This document shows, in pieces, positions 35,401-47,779 of a stretch of DNA of 64,000 bases (within the stretch, counting starts at the first letter, position 1; each line of letters begins with the position of its first letter). Source of the DNA: Sphagnum compactum (taxonomy: Eukaryota > Bryophyta > Sphagnopsida > Sphagnales). The stretch spans positions 4,340,001 to 4,404,000 of the forward strand of contig OZ234500.1 of NCBI GenBank assembly GCA_965153455.1, read 5' to 3'. The position numbers and the translations under genes were made by a program. The notes under the pieces were generated by a model that was given only the letters and a program-made list of their open reading frames with translations, ran no database searches and was not told where the DNA came from.

Positions 35401-38281
35401 CTTGCAAATTTCTTTTGACATCTCCACGAAACTTCAAAGTGAATGCATTGTTTGGTTCAATAACATCAGCCTTGTCAAGGTCCTCCAAGGCTCTAACATA
35501 ATCCTCCAAAATCTTGTTGACGTCTCCACGAATCCTCAAACTGTATGCATTGTTTGGTTTAAGAACGTGAGCCTTATCAAGGTCCTCCAAGGCTCCAACA
35601 TAGTCCTCCAAATGCCTTTTGACATCTCCACGAATGTTTAAGATGGATGAATTGTTTGGTTCAAGAACATGAGCCTTGTCAAGGTCCTCCAAGGCTCCAA
35701 CATAGTCCTCCAAATGCCTTTTGACATCTCCATGAAACATCAAAATGGATGCATTGTTTGGTTCAAGAACATCAGCCTTGTCAAGGTCCTCCAAGGCTCC
35801 AACATAATCTTTCAAGTTCCTTTTGACATCTCCTTGAATCATCAAAATGTATGTAATGTTTGGTTCAAAAATATTGGCCTTGTCAAGGTCCTCCAAGGCT
35901 CCAACATAATCTTTCAAGATCCTTTTAACATCTCCACGAATCATCAAAGTGTGTGCAATGTTTGGTTCAAAAATATTGGCCTTGTCAAGGTCCTCCAAGG
36001 TTCCAACATAGTCTTCCAAGTTCTTTTTAACATCTCCACGAATTATCAAAATGAATGCATTGTTCGGTTCAAAAATATGCGCCTTGTCAAGGTCTTCCAA
36101 GGCTCCAACATAGTCTTTTAAATTCTTTTTGACATCTCCACGAATCATCAAAGTGTATGCAATGTTTGGATCAAAAATATCAGCTTTGTCAAGGTCTTCC
36201 AAGGCTCCAACATAGTCCTTCAAAATTCTTTTGACATCTCCACGAATCTTCAAAGTGAATGCATCATTTGGTTCAAGAATATGTGCTTTGTCAAGGTCCT
36301 CCAAGGCTCCTTGATAATCTTTTAACGCCTTTTTGACATCTCCACGAATTCTCAAAGTAGATGCATTGTTTGGTTCAAGAACATGAACCTTGTCAAGGTC
36401 GTCTAAGCTTCCAATATAATCCCCCAAGATCCTTTTGACATCTCCACAAATTGTCAAAGCAAATGTATTGTTTGGTTGAAGAACATTAGTTTTTTCAAGA
36501 TCTTCCAAAGCTCCAACATAATCCTCTAGGACCCTTTTAACATCCGTTCGAATGTTCAAAGTGAATGTATTGGTTGGTTTAAGAACATGAGCTTTGTTAA
36601 GGTCATCCATGGCTCCTTGATAATTCTTGGACATCCTTTTGACATTTCCACGAATCGTTAATGTGAACACATTGTTTGGGTCAAGAACATCAGCCTTGTC
36701 AAGGTCTTCTAAAGCTCCTTCATAATTTTCAAATGTTGTTTTGACATGTGCACGAATGATTAAAGTGAATGCATTGTTTGGTTCAAAAGCATTAGCCTTG
36801 TCAAGGTCCTCTAAGGCTCCAACATAGTCTTTCAAAATCCTTTTAACATCTCCACGACTATTCAAAGTGGATGCATTGTTTGGTTTTAAAACATTAGCCT
36901 TGTCAAGGTCCTCCAAAGCTCCTTGGTAATCCTCCAACATTTTTTTTACATCTCCACGAATCATCAAAATGAATGCATTGTTGGGTTCAAGAACATGAAC
37001 TTTGTTAAGGTCCTCCAAGGCTCCAACATAGTCTTCCAAGATCCTTTTAACGTTTCCGCGAATTGTGAAAGTGAGTGCATTGTTTGATGCAAGAGCATTA
37101 GCATTGTTAAGGTCCTCTAAAGCTGCAACATAATACTTTAAGATCCTTTTGACATCTCTGCGAACCATCAAAGTGAATGCATTATTTGGTTCAAAAACAT
37201 ACGCTTTGTCAAGGTCTTCCAAGGCTCCAACATAGTCCTCCAAGTTCCTTTTGACATCTCCACGAATTCTCAAAGTGAATGCATTATTTGGTTCAAGTAC
37301 ATGAGCCTTGTCAAGGTCCTTTAAGGCTTCGACATAGTCCTCCAAAATTCTTTTGACATCTCCACGAATTCTCAAAGTGAATGCATTGTTTGGTTCAAGA
37401 ACATGAGCCTTGTCAAGGTCCTCTAAAGCTGCAACATAATCCTTAGAGTTCCTTTTGACATCTCCACGAATGCTCAAAATGAATGCATTGTTTGATTCAA
37501 GAACATGAGCCTTGTCAAGGTCTTCCAACGCTCCAACATAGTCCTCCAAGTTCCTTTTGACATCTCCACGAATGCTTAAAATGAATGCATTGTTTGATTC
37601 AAGAACATGAGCCTTGTCAAGGTCTTCCAACGCTCCAACATAGTCCTCCAAGTTCCTTTTGACATCTCCACGAATGCTCAAAATGAATGCATTGTTTGAT
37701 TCAAGAACATGAGCCTTGTCAAGGTCTTCCAACGCTCCAACATAGTCCTCCAAGTTCCTTTTGACATCTCCACGAGTTTTCAAAATGAATGCATCGTTTG
37801 GTTGAAGAACATTGGCCTTGTCAAGGTCTTCTAAGGCTCCAAGATAGTCCTCCAAAATTCTTTTGACATTTCCACGAATCTTCAAAGTGGATGCATTGTT
37901 CAATTCACAAACATGAGCCTTGTCAAGGTGTTCCAAGGCTCCGACATAGTCCTCCAAGATCCTTTTGACATCTCTCCAACTACTCAAGGTTGATGCATCG
38001 TTTGGTTTAAGAACATTAACCTTGTCAATGTCCTTCAAAATTCCAACAATATAGTTTTCAAAAATCCTTTTGATATCTATACGAATCTTCAAAGTGAATG
38101 CATTGTTTGGTTCAAGAACACGAGCCTTGTCAAGGTCCTCCAACGTTTCAACATAATCCTCCAAAATCCTTTTGATATCTCCACGAGTCCTCAAAATGAA
38201 TTCATTGTCTAGTTCATGAACATTAGTCTTATCAAAGTCCTTCAAGGCTCCAACATAGTCCTTCAATGTTCTTTTTGACAT
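32459..38281 (-). CDS. Giant TPR-array / non-RD protein kinase fusion (3 exons)
   Basis: Exons 38281-33839, 33420-33106 and 32638-32459 join in phase 0 through GT-AG introns of 418 and 467 bp, giving about 1645 residues. Residues 1 to about 1256 are about 37 tandem 34-residue repeats with TPR spacing (G8, A20, L24, A27, P32; core DYVGALEDLDKA). One or two degenerate repeats follow to about 1306. A full Ser/Thr kinase follows: GKGAFG (1332), Lys1352, Glu1371, H-L-D1449-I-K-P-Q-N1454, D1467FG, then after intron 1 GTCGYMAPE (1491-1499) and Asp1514 of SDVYSFG, and after intron 2 EDPNQR1592PEM. HLD instead of HRD makes it non-RD. No signal peptide or membrane segment is seen, so it is probably cytoplasmic, with the TPRs as a protein-binding solenoid. 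BSK kinases have the opposite order, kinase then a few TPRs. The start is bounded by an in-frame TGA just upstream. Substrates are unknown. Confidence 0.9.
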
Positions 38282-38287
38282 TTTCAC

Positions 38288-38870
38288 GAATCTTCAAAGT
38301 GTATGCATTGTTTAATCCAAGAATGCCGATGTTGTCAAAATCCTTTAAGAATTCTTTGGTAGTCATTCAACACCTTTTTGACATTTCAACAACTCCTCAA
38401 GGTGAATGCAGTTTTGCTTCAAAAACATCAACCTTGTTAAAGTCCTGCAACATTGTTTTGACATTTTCATGAGTGTTCAAAGTTCATCCATTGTTGTGTT
38501 CAAGAACATTAACCTTGCCATTTAGTCCTTCAAAATTCCTTTTGATAATGCTTGAACATGATTTTGACATACCAAAAGTTCTTAAAGTGGCAATGTTTAG
38601 TTCAATAACATTAGTTAACTTGTCAAGGTTTTCTAAGATTCTTTCATAGCCTTCAAGAGCTTTTTGACATCTCCATATGTTTTCAAGGTTAATGCACTTT
38701 TGGTTTATTAAACATTAACCTTGTCAAGGTCTTCCAAAGCTCCTTGATAATCCTTCAAGACTCTTTTCACATTTGCACGAATGTTATTTGAGTGAATGCA
38801 TTATTTAATTTAAGAACATTGACCTTGTTAAGGTTCTACAAGGCTCTTTAATAATCCTTCCATTTATCAC
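38288..38870 (-). pseudogene. Decayed TPR units upstream of the kinase gene
   Basis: Reading on the - strand, pieces such as NNAYTLKIREN and FLKDFDN continue the same 102-bp repeat rhythm beyond the present start. They are broken by stops, indels and frame changes. An extra base in AAGAACATTGAAGG relative to the usual AGGAACTTGGAGG shifts the last upstream unit out of frame with the gene. The array was probably longer by about five or six units. Confidence 0.7.
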
Positions 38871-40084
38871 CAACATGAAATAATGGAAGTATAGAAAATA
38901 ATATGAAGACTAATAAATTCAACATGAGATGCAACATTTGTGATAAAGACACAAAAAATGGAGTTTTCCCACCGAGCTAACATGCCATCTTATTTTTAAT
39001 ACATATGAGAAATGTAATTGTCAAATACACAATCATTATCATACATGATTATGATCATTAATGAATATTCCACTTGCTTTTGGTCCAAACATAGCTCAAA
39101 AAATGATAAATTATAAAAAAAAGATTGTTGAATCATTTAAAACACATGTTAATCTAGTTAATTCTTGTGTTAATGTTCCATTTTAATGTTATTTGAATGA
39201 AAAACTTCATCATTGTCAAAAACATTGACATGCATATGGAAAAACCATGTCCAACATTATGATTAGACTATTCCATGAATTGAATGGAGTGTTTTTCTTG
39301 GCATACATTATTATTTAGTGCTTTATATATGTTCAATGAATGATTTTTAATGGTTGCAATATTACTTGGAGTAGTTGGATAATTTGAAACCCTTTTTTGT
39401 CCAATTTAAATTCTTTAATATGACCCTATTTGAAACCTAGAAATATCATGTTCATGTAGTGATTACTCATTACTCGAACATTAAAACAAACTCCAATCCT
39501 TCCAATCTTGATACCCTTCAATAAGAACACAAACTTAGTTTTGATCCTACAAAACATATTGAGTTCAAGATGAGAAATGTTTACGTGCAAGCACATACCT
39601 ACAAGTTTTATGAAATTGCAAAAGAGGTCACACTTGAATGACCTATAGTTTTTGTTGTCCTTATGCACTAGTTGTTAGCCCCCTGAAATGCATGTGATTA
39701 ATGTGAGAAAAAGAACACCAAATTAACTTGCCTTAACAAAAAAAATCATGGTAGACTCCTTTTTGCAAGTATGAATCAAAATTACACAATTTTCCTTGTA
39801 GGTCTAACACTCATGATACTACAAATGTTTTCAAGGACATGCAACCAAAGTTTTTGTGTTTGAGACATACTATGTTTGAGACAAAAAGTGTGGTGGTATG
39901 CAAGCGGTGCTTGTATGTGGTAGTTGGATGATGAACACTCTTGTTGTTGTGTTGAGCCACCAAGCCTTCAAAATGTATGCAAGGGGATTGACAGCAATAG
40001 CACAAGAAGTTAACCAACCATGGCAACAATTTGTAGCAAACTCCTCTCTGCAAATATGAGGAAAGGGGGAACCAGTCCATTGGA
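38871..40084. other. AT-rich intergenic DNA, possible promoter side of the kinase gene
   Basis: No gene and no confident TATA box. Short frames only. Confidence 0.45.
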
Positions 40085-41236
40085 CTGCTCGTGTATGCTA
40101 GACCAGTGAACAACTCGGAAGCGGGCTATGAAGAGAGGTTGAGAGAAAGGATGCAAGTGGTCCTTCTAGGATGGTGCATAGTGCATGCCTATTATCCTAT
40201 GGCGTGGCATCAAAGACAAGTGAGGCTGGTTAATGTTTCCTGTGGTACATGCTCAGAACTTTACTTGGAGGTACAAATTATTGCAGCTGGATGCTTTGCT
40301 GACTTTTTCTCCTGTTATTGTGTGCTTTCATATTATTCAACATTCGAAGCCCTTAATGAGGTTACACAATCCTTGCAACTTGTAGACTAGAGTCCTTGAC
40401 TTGCAACTTCATGTGATCCTTCTCAGAACTTCCCTCTGGCATACACACAATATCAAAAAAGGCAACAGAACTGGCTTGCTGACATCTGGGTTATTCATTC
40501 ATGACCCATATTCACACTGCTCAAGCCTGTAGGCCTAGTGGAGTGGGGCATACATTATTTACGAGAGTGAGGTCTATCCTGATTTGTTCCGCTGTTGTCA
40601 CCCACGGTACTCTCAAACGCTATTCAAGAAATCAAGAATCAAATTCCTATATACCATGGGATGTATATTTATGTGCTAGTTAGACCTGCAACGTGCCTGT
40701 GATCACTAAAGGAAATATAGACTTATTTGGAGGTTTTTTGGTTCACTGTCGTCCCAATGGCTGTGATCCATCCAATTACGACCATTTGGAACTCAGTGAA
40801 CCCCAAAACTCTTGAACCCACGAGGAACAACCAATGAAACATGGTAAATTAAAGCCGCTCCTGGGGGACTTGATGGGATGAGGGAATTTTTCATCCATCA
40901 TGGATGGGAGGTAACTCCCAACATGATGGTCAAGTAGCCGGAGCCATTTATAATGTTTAGAAGTAACTCAACAAGTTTGGGGGTTTTTACTGTTTACCAC
41001 TTGAAACATCCACTCTGGTAACATTTCATCTTTTGACATACCCAAGGTCATTTTTTCCTGTGATACTAGGTGGGTATGCACTGGGTATCAAAACAAAATT
41101 TTAAAAATCAAGCTGTCTCTAATATTTATAAAGCCATCGGTGTGGGCTTTACCAGAATTGGGCACACGCTGCTGTCCACCTCATACAGGGCCTAATTCCA
41201 GGAAAGCCTGCTGTCTAGGTCTTTATCCTACATGCA
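40085..41236 (+). repeat. Old diverged copy of the 498-bp duplicated block, plus unrecognised DNA
   Basis: About 40219-40300 reads GTGAGGCTGGTTAATGTTTC, TGCTCAGAACTT and GGATGCTTTGC, colinear with 41287-41360 and 41788-41860 but strongly diverged. The rest, to 41236, holds no recognised gene although composition is less AT-rich. Confidence 0.45.
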
Positions 41237-42228
41237 ATTCCTGGGTGCTCACATGCATACCGTGTAGCAGAATATACAAGTACACTGGTGAGGCTGGTTA
41301 AAGTCTTCCCTGAGACCCGCTCAGAACAACACTCTATTATTGTAGCGGATGCTTTGCCGACTTTTCCTTCTCTCTTTTTACTGCTGTCACCGTGTTCAGT
41401 GTTCAATGAAGGTTGCGATCCCTGCCTATGTAATAGACCTGCAACTTTCTGTGATCCTGAATTTCTTGGAATTTAGAAAATGGACGCAACTTGCAAGTCC
41501 TCCTTGATCGATGATGCACACCGTGTGTCAGCAAAGAAAAGGAGGGCTAAGTTAGAGGGTAGTTTCAGGTTGCCGTGATACTTCTTGAGAACTTTCCTCT
41601 TATTTAAATTATTGATTCGTTGCTTTGTCTAACCATTTTCTCCAGTGACTACCTGCTTCCAAACATTGTTCAAAATGCCACTTCCTAAGTCATGGCACTT
41701 GCATTTAGGGGCTAGACCTGAAACTATCACTCGCATTCCTGGGTGCACACATGCATACCGTGTAGCAGCACATACAAGTACACTAGTGAGGCTGGTTAAA
41801 GTCTTCCCTGAGACCCGCTCAGAACTTCACTCTATTATTGTAGCGGATGCTTTGCCGACTTTTCCTTCTCTCTTTTTACTGCTGTCACCGTGTTCAGTGT
41901 TCAATGAAGGTTGCGATCCCTGCCTATGTAATAGACCTGCAACTTTCTTTGATCCTGAATTTCTTGGAATTTAGAAAATGGACGCAACTTGCAAGTCCTC
42001 CTTGATCGATGATGCACACCATGTGTCAGCAAAGAAAAGGGGGCTAAGTTAGAGGGTAGTTTAAGGTTGCCGTGATACTTCTCGAGAACTTTCCTCTTAT
42101 TTAAATTATTGATTCGTTGCTTTGTCTAACCATTTTCTCCAGTGACTACCTGCTCCCAAACATTGTTCAAGATGCCACTTCCTAAGTCATGGCACTTGCA
42201 TTTAGGGGCTAGACCTGAAACTATCCTC
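41237..42228 (+). repeat. Tandem duplication of about 498 bp
   Basis: Copy 1 (about 41237-41734) and copy 2 (about 41735-42228) are nearly identical, running from ATTCCTGGGTGC to GGGGCTAGACCTGAAACTAT. Each contains GAGGCTGGTTAAAGTCTTCC and an open frame of 60-109 codons with no known family. High identity implies a recent event. Confidence 0.85.
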
Positions 42229-42949
42229 GATGAACACTACTAAATTTTTTGTGTGTAGGGTAACGCCCTGGGAGCCGGTAGCTACCGAACTTAATGCCTG
42301 CAGCCCATTTTCAGGATGAAGAAAAGTATCTGAGTGGATGAAAAATGAAATCTCTTGATGAAGAAGCAGGACAACCCGCCAAGCAGGATGAACAAGAGGG
42401 AGATCCCCTCAGCAATTCATAATTTCCCTCCATTATTAGTGTACTTATTTTGGGCTAGGGCATTACATAGATAATAATGGTTTTGCGTCAGAATATTAAT
42501 ATATCAACAATGGGTTTCACCTTGTGTGCAATCTTCATTTTGATAAAAATACGGTAAAAACATGACAGAAAGGGTTGTAAAATTGTTAGAAAAACACCCC
42601 CAAAAAATTGTTGTTAAATGTCCCACATCAACATTTCACTATCAATTGGTAGATAGTTTTTCAATTCTTTTCGCACACCTTTCTGATGTTTTGCAACATT
42701 AGGTCGATGTAGTGATATCAACAAAAATTTTGCAACTTTTCATTCCTGGTGTGTCACAAATTGCTCAACATGTACAACTTTTTTGCAATGTGATTGTTTT
42801 TGAGAGATCAATCTTCTAATACATTGATTGCAGAAGGAAAGATGCATGCTTTCTACACTTCTTAAAGCTATTTTGAAATGTTTTTCTGATAGTTTTCCAT
42901 CATATCTAAGAGTGAAAATTTGAAAAAAAGACAAATATGCACATTGTTT
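42229..42949. other. Intergenic DNA, no gene seen
   Basis: A purine-rich AACAAGAGGGAGATC at about 42389 resembles a retroelement polypurine tract but has no partner LTR in view. Confidence 0.4.
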
Positions 42950-43281
42950 ATTATACATATTTTATGCCTTAAAAACAAAAAATCGTACCATAATTGCCAA
43001 CGGTTGTTTGACAATTTTCAAATGCAAGGATTGTCAATTTGATCCACAACTTTGATTCACTAATACCAATAGTTTAGATCCATAAATTCTGATATCTTTC
43101 ACAACTATCTTATGATGGTTGCCTATACATATTTAATGCCTTTTTCTTATAATATTGTACTGTAATTGCCAACAAATTGTCTTGCAATTTTCCAATGCAA
43201 GAATTATCAATTGATCCACAATTTTAATTCACTGATACCAATAGGTTAAATCCATAGATCTTGATACCTTTCACAACTATT
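42950..43281. repeat. Tandem duplication of about 174 bp
   Basis: Both halves contain TATACATATTT-ATGCC, TAATTGCCAAC, CAATTTTC-AATGCAAG, GATCCACAA-TTTGATTCACT-type text and CTTTCACAACTAT, with moderate divergence. Confidence 0.6.
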
Positions 43282-44820
43282 GAAATTGTGTCATTTAGTA
43301 TGTCAGAATTTTCACTCTGAGGTGGATCAGCTCACATTGGTGTTCTTACAAGGGTCGGGTACATTCAAGGTTCACAATATCCTTTGGACTTGCAATTTTT
43401 ATCAAGCAATTTTTGTTGGATATGTAACAAAAGGTTATTGTATTATTCCAGAGAGCTTATTTCTAGTAGAATGTGAGAGTTGTGACAAGAAGAGGGGAGA
43501 ATATTGCACAGAAAGCCAGAGCAAATGTTCCGCTACTGTTTAGTGATGGGACATTTGATTCTTGACAGTGGCACACCTAAAGCCACCAAAGGGTGAGGAG
43601 GCTCAATTAATTCATACAACGGTGGCTTTGGCATATGCTCTTGAATCTAATTCTAACAACTTAGAAGTCCCCATCAAATCAATCAGTGCATGCAAAATGA
43701 ACTAGTGGCTTGTCACATAATGGCTCTACCCTTTAAATGACATCCATAAGGATGATAAATATTTAAAAACTAAATTGGAAACATATGGTGGTTAGCATGG
43801 TGAAGCCCAAGTGGATCCTTGGGTTATGCCAGAAATGTTTGTATAATGGACTCCACATGACTCTAGAATATAGGGATACCATACATTGAACCATTTCTGG
43901 GTGCAGCACAATGTCTCTACCCAGAAGGACAGAGCCAACAAACAATGAAAGAGGCAACATGGAGGAAGAATATCTAGAAAGATATCTAGAAGGGTAGCTT
44001 CAGATTCCCACACTTTAAATCATTCAACATTGACCCTGCAACCACTTGCAAGGTCCATATGTGAAAAACCCAATAGTGTTTGACGAATTATACAAGGATG
44101 AACCTTCTGCAGTAATCCTTCCTCCGTCCCCATCCCGTGCTCTCAGCAACACTGTTCAAATTGACCCCTCTGAATTTGATACCATGCATGCATCAGATTG
44201 CAATTGTTTGTAGGAATTTACAATTTGTCAGGTATTGGCAATTATGTGGAAGGAAAGGTGATTCATGTGTGATCAGGTAGACTTGACTACGTAGACATTG
44301 CCAGGACTTGTGTTACACAAAAGAACATTCTTGGATGAACCAGCACCCACTATGCTAAAAATCCCAAGAACAACATTGCTCACAAATGGATTATATCTTT
44401 TAATATTCAATGTGAATATTATTTTGTATGTTGAGGAGAAGAAAATACATAAATAGACATGCATAATTAGATTCAAAATAAGGTACATTAAGATTTACCT
44501 TTTTACCTATTCCTAGCATTGTTCATAAGTTGCCCACTTGGTTTTGTTGAAGAAAGAATTTTTCTTTTGGTAAAAGTGATGCATTGTTAATAAAAGTATA
44601 ATAACGGGGATTCTGCAATCAAAGTTGAATTGTTGGTCATGGCTCAACTATGTGAGCATGTGGTGAACCACAATTTCCATGTGTCATTGAGCCACGTCAA
44701 TGAACCTTGTCCTCTAATCACACTAACATTGATGTTTCTTTGTGTACTTGCTTATCATGTGTGACTAGTCTACTAAGCTGTCAGTCCTGCTTAATGACGT
44801 AAGGCATCGAGTATATATCA
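43282..44820. other. Intergenic DNA, unrecognised open frames only
   Basis: A + frame at 43280-43543 (87 codons) and a short one at about 44050-44210 are open but match nothing I recognise. Composition is slightly richer than average, so an eroded gene cannot be excluded. Confidence 0.4.
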
Positions 44821-44824
44821 AGAC

Positions 44825-46066
44825 GGGGGGGGGGGGGGGGGGGGGCAGCAAAAAAAGACAAAATTATCAAATATATTTGGTTGGTTTTGAGTGTGTAGTC
44901 AAAGATATAGAAGCATGATTACAGTTGTTTACTTCATATCTGGCTTTATAGCCAGTTTTGGCACAATGTTCTTGAGGAAGGTCGCCACATTTTTCTATGG
45001 AAGATCCCCATTGTGACTACAAACAAAAAATCTTAGAAAAATAAAATAAAAAACACATTGCTAGGGACGACCCGGGGTCGGTCCCTCCTGGCAACTACCT
45101 CCTTACTATGAGATAAATTGTCACATGATTGTCTCCTCCATTCCATGGATGGATGACGGGACCCCCACCCTCAATAGAAAAAAGAAAAATTTTCTCCCTT
45201 TCCCCCTCTCCCCAAAACCCAAAAAAGGAAAAAATTGGGTACTCGTGACCTTCGGACACTGTGAAGTCCCTCGGTTTCTTTAAACCGTATTTATTTTCTT
45301 TAAACCAGGAGCATGCCTCTCCCGGGCAAGACGGTTCCGACAGACACGCGAATCCTCCAAAGGGGCCTCCTATGAAGGGCGTGCTAACGTATACCCGAGA
45401 CCTTCAGACACTGTGAAGTCCCTCGGTTTCTTTAAACCGTATTTATTTCGAAGAAACATTCTATTTTAAAGAGTTGCACATTGTGAATGTAGCTTCTCGC
45501 GGAGCCATTTAGAAGATGCATGAAGCCTCAAAGGAAGGCTTCTTTGTACACAACATCGCGCATAAGGCCAATCCAGCCATGCAGTTGAACTTTGACGTTC
45601 GCTAGTGGGTACCCGTGACCTTTGGACACTGTGAAGTCCCCCAAAAGTGAGTGGGGGGGGGGGGGGGCGAGCAAAAAAGACAAAATTATCAAATATATTT
45701 GGTTGGTTTCGAGTGTGTAGTCAAAGATATAGAAGCATGATTACAGTTGTTTACTTCATATCCGGATTTATAGCCAGTTTTGGCACAATCTTCTTGAGGA
45801 AGGTCGTCACATTTTTCTATGGAAGATCCCCCCACTGTGGCTACAAACAAAAAATCTTAGAAAAATAAAATAAAAAACAACACTGCTAGGGACGACCTGG
45901 GGTCGGTCCTTCCTGGCAACTACCTCCTTACTATGAGATAAATTGCCACATGATTGTCTCCTCCATTCCATGGATGGATGACGGGACCCCCACCCCCAAT
46001 AGAAAAAAGAAAAAAATTCTCCCTTTCCCCCTCTCCCCAAAACCCTAAAAAGGAAAAAAATTGGGT
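44825..46066. repeat. Direct repeat of about 415 bp, offset 822 bp
   Basis: Copies at about 44825-45241 and 45653-46066 each start with a long G run (G21 and G15), contain an R4 unit, then GCTAGGGACGACC-GGGGTCGG and CCATGGATGGATGACGGGAC. They differ by few substitutions, so the duplication is recent. Confidence 0.85.
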
Positions 46067-46825
46067 GCACTGATTGCATACCGAGCCTTCCTCAGTGCTT
46101 GCCTGAAATTTTTATATGGGCCAATACCCCTTCATGACAGGATGGATACCTATTGTGCTATAAATAGGGCAGAATGGGCAATTCCCTGAAACAGTGGAGT
46201 TTTGCAATTTAAGAAGGGCCCGCGCCCTCCCCCCCCCCTCTTTGCCTTGGATGGATGGAGGGACGGATGAATGACGGGATGGACGACGGGATGGATGGAT
46301 GGAAAGGAGGACCCACGACGACGACCGGACATACAGACACCTAAAATATTATATATATAGACTAGTGGGTACCCGTGACCTTCGGACACTGTGAAGTACC
46401 CCGATTTCTTTAAACCAAGAGAGACACACACAAAGGCGCAAAGCAGCTAATTTTATTTATTTTTTGTGACGAAAATTCGTTGAAAAGTCCCCCATGAAAA
46501 CATACATGGTGAAGCGAGCATTTTGGAAAATTTCCAAAAAAAAAAACAAAATCGTCACATTTCCAGGAGGGGAAAAAAAAGAGTTTTGAAATCGTCACAT
46601 TTTGAGGAGAAAAAAAAAAACAGGTTTTGAAATCGCTGAGATTTGTGGAGGATTTTGCCAGATTCCAAGCTTTCTTCTTTTGAAACGCGTTTATGAAGGG
46701 CGTGCTAACCCTAACCCCCTTACCCCCAAGGAGGATGACCGGACGGACAGACACCTAAAATATTATATATAGTGGGTACCCGTGACCTTTGGGCACTGTG
46801 AAGTCCCCCGGTTTCTTTAAACTTG
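45237..46825 (+). repeat. Five GTGGGTACCCGTGACC modules
   Basis: Modules near 45237, 45389, 45605, 46365 and 46772 share GGGTACCCGTGACCTT, GGACACTGTGAAGT, and in most copies GGTTTCTTTAAACC. The last two are preceded by ACAGACACCTAAAATATTAT and a TA tract. A GGAT/GACGG-rich minisatellite sits at about 46246-46300. Confidence 0.75.
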
Positions 46826-46839
46826 GTTTATGTTTTAAT

Positions 46840-47640
46840 TTTTTCTAGAATTTTTTTTTAAATTTTAAATTTTTATGTGTTTTCTGTTTTCATTATTATT
46901 TTGTATAATAAAAATAAAGTGTTTATTTTTCACTTTTATATTTTTGTTTATTTGGATGCAAGTTTGAAGTTTGGAGAAAGAAGACACACCTCATTCTTTT
47001 TCAAGTAAGGTTTTTCTTCATTATTATAAGTTTTTTTTCTTATTTTTATTCTTTATTTGATTTCTTCATTTTTGTAATTTTTTTCTTTTAAAATTATTTT
47101 ATTGTATTTCCCTTTCCTTGTTTCATTTGTTTCCATTCTTTTTTTTATAATTTTTGTGTTTTTACATTTTTTCTGTTTATGTTTGTTTCATGTTTTTATT
47201 TTTTCAATTCTTATTTTGTCTATCTTCATTTTTTTTTCTATTTTTATGCATTTATTTTTTTTTTTAAATTTCTATTTTCTTTTTCAAAAAAATTCTAGTT
47301 TTTTTAATATGTTTTATAATGAAAATAATTTTAAAAAACTTTTGTATTTTTGTTTGATTAGATGCAGGTTTGAAGTTTGGAAAAAGAAGACAAACCTCAT
47401 TTGTTTTTTCAAGTATGGTTTTTTTTCTATTTCTTTTGCTCTTTGTTTTGTTTCTTATTTTTTGTCATCTGCTTTTTAATTTTCTTTTAAGATTATTTTA
47501 CTATATTTCCCTTTCTTGTTTCATGTTTAAATATATTTATTTTATATGTTTTCATTTTGTTTCTATTTTGAAGTGTTTTAAAAAAGTTTCTAATTGTTAA
47601 AATGTTTGGATAAACTGCTGATGCCGCCATTCCGCAGCAA
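46840..47640. repeat. T-rich direct duplication of about 398 bp
   Basis: GGATGCAAGTTTGAAGTTTG with AAGAAGACACACCTCATT (about 46953) recurs at about 47360. TTTTATTGTATTTCCCTTTC (about 47097) recurs at about 47497. The open frames here (47102-47479) are Phe-rich translations of T tracts. Confidence 0.6.
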
Positions 47641-47779
47641 AAATGAAAAAAAATCAACCTATATAATCTACCCAAAATATATTGGGCAGAATAAAGATTC
47701 TCAAACTAATGAATATTTTTCAAGCATTTTGAGAAATGTTTTTCAGGAATTTTTTAGAATGCCCAATTTTAAACCTAAT

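Noticed and set aside
34586-36121. Four + strand open frames with repeats such as MSLVKVLQGSNIVLQ
   Set aside because: They are the complementary strand of the TPR array. The - strand frame carries TPR consensus and joins a kinase domain, whereas these match nothing and arise because the 102-bp unit is a multiple of three.
34540-38281. CRISPR-like or satellite array of 102-bp units
   Set aside because: Units are contiguous without spacers, keep one reading frame for over 1250 codons and follow TPR residue spacing, so the array is coding.
47102-47479. 125-codon Phe-rich frame resembling a membrane protein
   Set aside because: It is a translation of a duplicated T-rich tract.
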